Below are positions 58,601 through 64,000 of a stretch of 64,000 nt of DNA, one piece after another. The stretch spans positions 372,001-436,000 of the forward strand of contig JAVTVY010017181.1 of the NCBI GenBank assembly GCA_036873755.1. Reading direction: 5' to 3'. This stretch comes from Hanleya hanleyi. Its lineage: Eukaryota > Mollusca > Polyplacophora > Lepidopleurida > Hanleyidae. Below the pieces are notes generated by a model. It searched no databases, was not told where the DNA came from, and saw only the letters and a program-made list of their open reading frames with translations. A program made the translations under genes and the position numbers. Position 1 is the stretch's first letter. Each line of letters opens with the position of its first letter.

Positions 58601-58945
58601 CTGTTGAAGATGAATTCCACTTTATTATGATATGTCCTGCTTTACAACGTCTTCGAAACCTACTTCTGCAAAAAATACTGGAAGTGTGTCCAGCAGCACA
58701 AACCTTAACTGATCTAGAAAAGTGTCTTCTTATAATGGATTGCCCACAGAACTTATCCCCACTTATTGGTCAATTCCTTTTCGAGATGATGGAACAAAGA
58801 AGACTCTTGCTCTGCTCCACATCCACTGTGCACCAGTATTAGTAGCGATAGTATTTGAGTTGATTGTATTCTAATGTTCATTTATCTCATTATTGTATTT
58901 ACATGTGTTCATACATGCAAATAAATATCAGTATCAGTATCAGAC
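55618..58945 (+). pseudogene. LINE with endonuclease, RT and CCHC motif, nearly full length
   Basis: Pieces in order: endonuclease from WQKDLYLCTFYVPS, with LMGDANARTV (GDxNAR), TDRGTSTVDYIL and HSIHCSIS; a basic linker; RT with RRTTDNLFIL, CFIDFQKAFGTVWREGLLLK (motif A), NIGVKQGDNLSPLMFNIFID (motif B) and WADDLVILSE (motif C, Tyr of YADD replaced by Trp); NTFTYLGCILDSHGKF; and C-terminus RICRLCQLAVEDEFHFIMIC (C-x2-C...H...C). Defects are few: frameshifts near 56330 and 56930 and in-frame stops at 57586 and 57970. The 3' end is AATAAATATCAGTATCAG (about 58920-58945), a short (TATCAG)n tail. The 5' end lacks the first endonuclease motifs. The damaged copy at 190-5320 belongs to the same broad group. 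Confidence 0.88.
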
Positions 58946-60029
58946 ACAGGCATACCCTCCACGGAGACAATAGACCTAAACGCTGATGACGTTTTATCCA
59001 TCTTACAGTAAAATGATGATTTTTGCTCCCATTCATCTACATGACAGGTGATCCCGAAATCTAGCATCGCTCATGTAGCCAAACCAGATTACAAAACTGC
59101 TCTCCATATTTTCTTGTCGCTCATGCTCATCAGCGACATGTACAAGCAGGATGGGCATCGTTTTTTGGATCTGGTTTTAATCAGATTGCTCATGTAACGC
59201 GACACTAATTTAATTATCAACGCACAGTACATGTGATATGCGTCCTGTATGTTACGCGACACACCAAATTAAAGCAGTCCAGGGACCTCGCGTTGGCTAT
59301 TAAATTGATGTCGTCTTACATGAGGGAGGTGGCAGGATAATTAAATGTATTTCGATCCCCGCCAGCCGTTCAATTGTCATGGATGTATATTGTATCATGG
59401 GATAGAAGTTAGCTCCGGGCGACCATGTGACCATGATCGGTCGTTTTCATTGGACGATTTTGTCTGAAGCGTGAAAAGAAACGTTACCTTTATACTATGC
59501 TATCAAGACTTTTCTTAGAGACGCCTGGACCATAAAGAAGGGTGTTGTTCTATTGTTTTACCTCTCATTTGTTTATTCGTTTATTCGTAGTTTAACAACT
59601 AGGATATTTTATTATGTTTTATTTCCAGATGGACACATCAAGAATAACCCCGTATTTGATGCTCCCCCCCCCCCCATATAACAAATAGGATATCTTTTAA
59701 CATGTTTTACTGCAAATGGACACATCAAGGATAACACCGTCTTCGCTGCCCCAGATGTAAAGGGGCAGTTTCCCAATAAAGTATTATTTAGACAAAAATT
59801 AACGAACAAACGATCTGTTCAATAGAGTCTCGATTTATTGATGCGTGTCGCGTGTACTTCTCACAAACGTTATTCAAATAGATCTATTTTTGATAATCAT
59901 CTCACCTGCAATCATCGATACCGGTAACCTACAATAATTGTCTCTGACGTATGTGCGGCTGAAGTGACAAGTGTGTAGCTGTGAGCTGTGCCATACAAAC
60001 CGGGAACATTTATGAGACATCTGTAGAGT
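58946..60029. other. Unannotated spacer
   Basis: No supported gene. It contains a two-copy 85-bp duplication (59602-59752) and a C run near 59661. Confidence 0.45.
59602..59752. repeat. Two-copy direct repeat, about 85-bp spacing
   Basis: GGATATTTTATTATGTTTTA...GATGGACACATCAAGAATAA and GGATATCTTTTAACATGTTT...AATGGACACATCAAGGATAA. Each is followed by C-rich sequence. Confidence 0.7.
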
Positions 60030-60141
60030 ATGCGGTTCAAACCTTTATTGTTCTTAGTCATCGGCCTATATGCGGTATCCGTGTGGTTCCTGGTCAACGT
60101 CGGGAGAACGAGGATGAAAACTACCGGTACTGGTATTATAG
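60030..60141 (+). CDS. Putative first exon of a type II membrane protein
   Basis: ATG at 60030 opens MRFKPLLFLVIGLYAVSVWF then LVNVGRTRMKTTGTGI, ending at a consensus donor ATAG|GTAAGA in phase 1 (37 codons plus one base). The layout is a short cytoplasmic tail MRFK, one membrane segment of about 19 residues and a basic stem, as in Golgi type II enzymes such as glycosyl- or sulfotransferases. The rest of the gene is not seen in the window, probably lying beyond its right edge. The assignment rests on the signal anchor and the splice site only. Confidence 0.4.
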
Positions 60142-60769
60142 GTAAGAGGGTTATATGGTCTGTAATTGAAGGATTAAAAAAGTCAGCCTTTTCTACATGT
60201 ACAATTTGGAGATTGCGGTAATACGCTTGCAATTGGCAATGAAATCCCTGAACATCGAATACACACACAAAAAGAAATTCCCATTTTAAAACTCTTTTCT
60301 ATGTACATGTTTCGTTCCTCAATAAATTACGGGGGCGGAGGGATTATTTGGTTAAATGTCGCACTCAAGTCGAGAAATTAACATGCAAATTATATCTTAT
60401 GTCTTTTTATCGGTTCCCAGTTAAGTTCTATTTTGCCAGGTTGATTTTCTTGAAATTTTGGAAACAAAATGAAAAAGTCACATCTGGATGGATGCTGCAC
60501 ATGTGCTGATGTAGTAAAAGAAATCTCTACCGAAAATCATTGACCCTAGAAATGTGACACACACTAAATTGTTCACGAACGTGGAACAAACTATAATTGA
60601 GTTCTTATAATATGCTAATGTGACTATAATGTGACTGATCCCAGTACTTATGTAAGCTATTTAGTACCCATAAACTACCGATATAGATCAGTCTACATAT
60701 TTATAGAAATAGATTAATTTTTACATGGCAGTGTGACTAACGTCACAGGTCCTACGAAGTAGGCCTTAA
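60142..60769. other. Unannotated, possibly intronic
   Basis: No exon or repeat is recognised. If the exon at 60030 is real, this is the start of its first intron. Confidence 0.35.
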
Positions 60770-61201
60770 GCTACGTACACATGTATACGATTATCCGATA
60801 ACGACAATGCGGAAACGACAATACGGCAACGGCAACGACAACGGTGATGCGTTTTTGGTGTACACATGACTACGGCTATAAGTATAAAAGCGGATACGAC
60901 ATGAGAACATTTCTTACCGCAATGGACGACGACGACTTAAAAAGCGCGTGTGTTGCTGCTGTGACGTCATAAAACCGCACGACTCCTGTCCGACAACGGC
61001 AAAAAATCGATCCAGAACCGATTCCAGTAATAGACGGATAATCGTATCGCGGTACCGGATATTCTTATCGCACTGTCGTAATCGTTACGCATTCATGTGT
61101 ACGGACCAATTCATTTTCCTACGATCGATTTGTTTTTGCCGTTGCTGTATTGTCGTTGCCGCATTGTCGTTATCGGATAATCGTATACATGTGTACGTAG
61201 C
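60770..61201. mobile_element. TIR element of about 432 bp flanked by TTAA
   Basis: Ends are inverted repeats of about 75 bp beginning GCTACGTACACATGTATACG and continuing ATTATCCGATAACGACAATG with repeated CGGCAACGACAA words. TTAA flanks both (60766-60769, 61202-61205), but that may be part of the inverted repeat or a TA duplication. The interior holds GTATAAAAG and GACGTCATAAAA words and no protein. Confidence 0.75.
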
Positions 61202-61205
61202 TTAA

Positions 61206-63827
61206 AGAGGCATTAGGACATGTTTTTGCCAATTTCGAGGTTTATAGGTCACCAAAGTATTTCATCAAAAATAGGTCAGCTCAGAACTTGCTGGTAACAG
61301 TCCTCTAATGCACGTTCATGCCAACAATCATGGTTCTAATATCAACGGTTCTCCATATTTTGCCGGAGAAAGGATTCGGATGAACTGACTGACTGACTCA
61401 CTCACTCATTACCGGGCCATTTGCAAATGAGAGCCTACTTCGTACGAATAGTATCTTATGGTAATTATCTCAACAAAGCCTTATGTCAAAGGTGTTCATT
61501 ACATAGCCGCATGAATAAACCACATCGTAATCCCAGAAGTACCGCATATTACCGCATATTGATGCCAGGCGCGAGACTGAAGGGCAGGTTCACGCGCCAT
61601 CCGGTGATGACGTCATTCCCGTCACGTGATATTCGGGTACGGATCGTCCGGTAAAACGTTTGATAGGTGAAGCAATGTTTTCATGAACGGCATATTACCA
61701 AGTAATTGGCAAGTTGTGGGCCATGCGTGGTCTAAATGTAGTGTGTGTGGTGTCGTATTGAAGCGCTCGTTGAGTAGAGTGACATCATCGCGCGCATGCG
61801 ATGAATAGTATAGAAAATGCATATTTGTTGGTAGTTTTGAGGTATAGGTGGACTTTTCGTGGTTCAAATATGTCATGCTTTGTATCCTAATAAAGCTCTT
61901 GTCGGGAAGAGTCAGACTGGGGTGATGCGGACATGCGTACTTGGGAAGTAGTAGAGAAAGGGCAGTTTCCGAGGTGCAAATGTGCACACGGGGAGTAGTA
62001 GATACAGGGCTTTTTCGGTATGGGTGTGTGGGTGGATGGCCCCTTGGTCTAGTCGTATCCATGTATATTCGCCTGGTGCCGCATCAAATCGTAGTGTCTG
62101 GTAAACGTGTGTTCGCGCCCAAGATAATGATAAGCCATGCTGATGGTTAGACGTCGACCGTCCTCATCATTCAGCTACGTTTGCTTCCGCCTGACTTAAC
62201 GCCTCAACGCACCAGAGAGAACGGTCAGAAGCACGTATTATCCCACGGAATTGACACAAATTCAGGCATACTTTGGCTATCCCAGTGCCATCAACTCAAT
62301 ATCCCGCAGCTAACCGGGTACAGTGACTACATGTATAATTACAACGTATGTATGGGAAGTGGGAAGAGGTGCCGATATACTGACAGAGCCACATGACACC
62401 GACGAGAAACTTTGCCTAATCCAATACTACTACGGCCTACTTTGTTACCAGTCAGTAAAGCATAGTTCGGTTATATCAGTGGTTACTGCATACTCTGATT
62501 ATTCCCATGCTACAGCGTACGTTGATCACACAGCGTGCATGGACTACATCAGTACTGACGTTATACTTTCATTAAACGCTAGTTGTGACGTCATTCTATT
62601 TTTAAAAGTGTACATTATTTTTCACGAATGTACAGCAAGTGTACATTCTTTTTCACGAATGTACAGCAAGTGTACATTCTTTCTCTGGAAAGAAACGCGT
62701 CCGTCAGTTAAAGCATGTAAGAAGACACGAATGGGGCAATAGACTACTCGATGTCGGTCTCCTGAAATGTACAAATGACAAACAGCACTGCAACAAGCGA
62801 ATTGGACTTATGTCAATTCAGCCGGAACTAACAGGTGAAATGAAGTAATGTTCTTTAAAAAAAACAGTAGACGAGCGAAGAAAACACAACCCAGAAAGAT
62901 ACCATGCCGACTACAATGTAATAAATGTGCAAATTGCATATACATGTAGGAATGGCATAAACCTTTAACTCCGAATAGCAGTCCGATAAGCGTTCTATGA
63001 CTGTAGTTTCTCTGATTTCGGTTATGATTTCTTTTTGTGAGTGTTACACTTTCTGCCTCCTCATATACATACATTAAAACACCGACTGCCTCAAATATAG
63101 GTCTAATCTTTGGTTGTCGCCTGCCGTGCGTTGATTGCAGACTAAGCAGTCAAAATATGACGCGTCTGTATATCGTAACACATTAATTTTCTGCCGCACG
63201 TATATGTGTGGGTACAAGTGAAATGTGTACCGGTAAACGTGAATTCCTGTCAGACATTCCGTTAATTATGGGCCTGGTATGAGATCATGCGTATGGACAT
63301 ATGGATATGTAATTTGTATGTCTGCATGTTTTGCTTCATATGCGTTTCACGTAATGTAGATTGTGACACGTATATATCAATTACATATATTTTTTTCGTT
63401 ACAAATCTTTGTAACGATAACGTGAGAGTTACGGACCAGTCAAACGGGTTGTGGAAGTTTTGTTTCGTGTGCAAATGTGTTGTTTGCCCTGAAACAACCA
63501 TGATGTGTTACACAATACGGCCAATGTGTAAGTTATTTATCGCCTACGACATCGGGGAACGATTTTCCTGTGTTGAATAGATAAACAGCAGCCCAGGTAG
63601 GCGTATGCGTAAATTCCTTCTCACGTGATGGACTGTCCATCATGTAGGACGCCGTCAATCGGGTACAGTGTGCGTACTTGGCCCTTTGCAGTTATTGTTC
63701 GAATGGTTCCACACATGTAATTACCTGGGCCTATATCATGGCAATTTGTTCGGTTTGACAGAGCTCATTTCATTCTTCGTGTAAGACGAAGAAGTAAATA
63801 CATTATCGTTGGACTAACGTTTAAGTC
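61206..63827. other. Unannotated region with short repeats
   Basis: No gene is supported. A 146-codon minus-strand frame (61622-62062) and a 139-codon plus-strand frame (62323-62742) show no known domain. A 45-bp piece at 62354-62398 repeats the left part of the copy at 9420-9470. Confidence 0.4.
62600..62690. repeat. 31-bp tandem motif related to the terminal hairpin
   Basis: Two to three units carry AAGTGTACATTCTTTTTCAC then GAATGTACAGC. The word CTTTTTCACGAATGTACAG is identical to a stretch in the hairpin at 63828-63930. Each unit is itself a short inverted repeat (TGTACATTC / GAATGTACA). Confidence 0.75.
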
Positions 63828-63930
63828 GGAGAAAGACCTCGTAACTGTACATTCGTGAAAAAGAATCGACTCGGCGCTTCGCGCCTCGTCGATTCTTTTT
63901 CACGAATGTACAGTTACTCGGTCTTTCTCC
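63828..63930. repeat. 103-bp palindrome (hairpin)
   Basis: Arms begin GGAGAAAGACC and continue TAACTGTACATTCGTGAAAA to AAGAATCGAC, reverse-complemented on the right with almost no mismatch. The centre GGCGCTTCGCGCC also folds, so the whole forms one long hairpin. It may be a MITE; no target duplication is seen. Confidence 0.8.
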
Positions 63931-64000
63931 TTTACTTATCCCACAGCCAACAGCGTACAATGAAATGACTACATCAGTGCAGACTGTAAACTTTGACTAT

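Noticed and set aside
61622..62062. 146-codon minus-strand open frame as a gene
   Set aside because: No domain, no signal peptide, no splice sites or repeats that would support coding; length alone is not enough.
63287..63580. 97-codon Cys-rich plus-strand frame as a secreted peptide
   Set aside because: Hydrophobic and Cys-rich content comes from T/G-rich sequence; no clear signal peptide or cysteine framework.

Overview
The window looks like a repeat-dense intergenic and intronic stretch of a marine invertebrate nuclear genome, most probably a mollusc and perhaps a bivalve. The reasons are GT-AG introns, a C-type-lectin/PAN-type secreted protein gene, KIAA1958/Crypton-type tyrosine recombinase sequence, several LINE clades, Penelope-like elements (PLEs), a Ty3/gypsy element, many palindromic MITEs, and a recurrent 3' tail (TATAGCTGARATATTGCTG...) that I associate from memory with mollusc repeats. 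The species assignment is inference. No bacterial operon, rRNA, CRISPR array or standard tRNA gene was found.

Layout. 1-169: 3' end of a reading frame with in-frame glycine-rich nonapeptide repeats. 190-5320: a decayed LINE split by about 2.2 kb holding a minus-strand tyrosine recombinase pseudogene. 5700-8000: three palindromic elements. 8740-11930: LINE pieces, a duplicated repeat shared with PLE 3' ends, and a TTAA-flanked MITE. 12027-12746: a 12 x 60-bp minisatellite carrying a CRE octamer in 10 of 12 units. 13330-14395: tRNA-like SINE copies in head-to-head array. 15664-22471: the best host-gene candidate, a five-exon model (signal peptide, C-type lectin domain, Ser/Asp-rich repeat, Ser/Thr-rich linker, PAN-like domain) that stays open for 310 codons with compatible intron phases. 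23200-27900: three tandem-repeat blocks, the largest about 2.9 kb with a 36-bp period. 29240-34650: PLE fragments, a PIF/Harbinger-like TIR element with TTA target duplication, a five-unit 216-bp satellite made from a PLE reverse-transcriptase segment, a MITE nested in the PLE 3' end, a paralogous copy of one exon of the lectin-type gene, and a second Harbinger-like element whose end is tandemly amplified together with host sequence. 34801-34996: a 196-bp palindromic MITE. 35420-39970: two LINEs. 41445-47670 (minus): a nearly complete Ty3/gypsy element with a textbook -1 frameshift signal (TTTAAAC, 8-nt spacer, 9-bp hairpin) at the gag-pol junction; no 3' LTR is visible. 49183-49443: tRNA-like SINE. 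52120-55470: a PLE and two diverged satellites. 55618-58945: a relatively young LINE. 60030-60141: a putative first exon of a type II membrane protein. 60770-61201 and 63828-63930: further inverted-repeat elements.

Most of the sequence is therefore transposon history, with two candidate host genes (15664-22471 and 60030 onward) and one host gene 3' end (1-169). The most informative structures are junctions: the frameshift signal, the retrotransposon-derived satellite, the TTAA-targeted nested MITE and the tandemly amplified transposon/host boundary.
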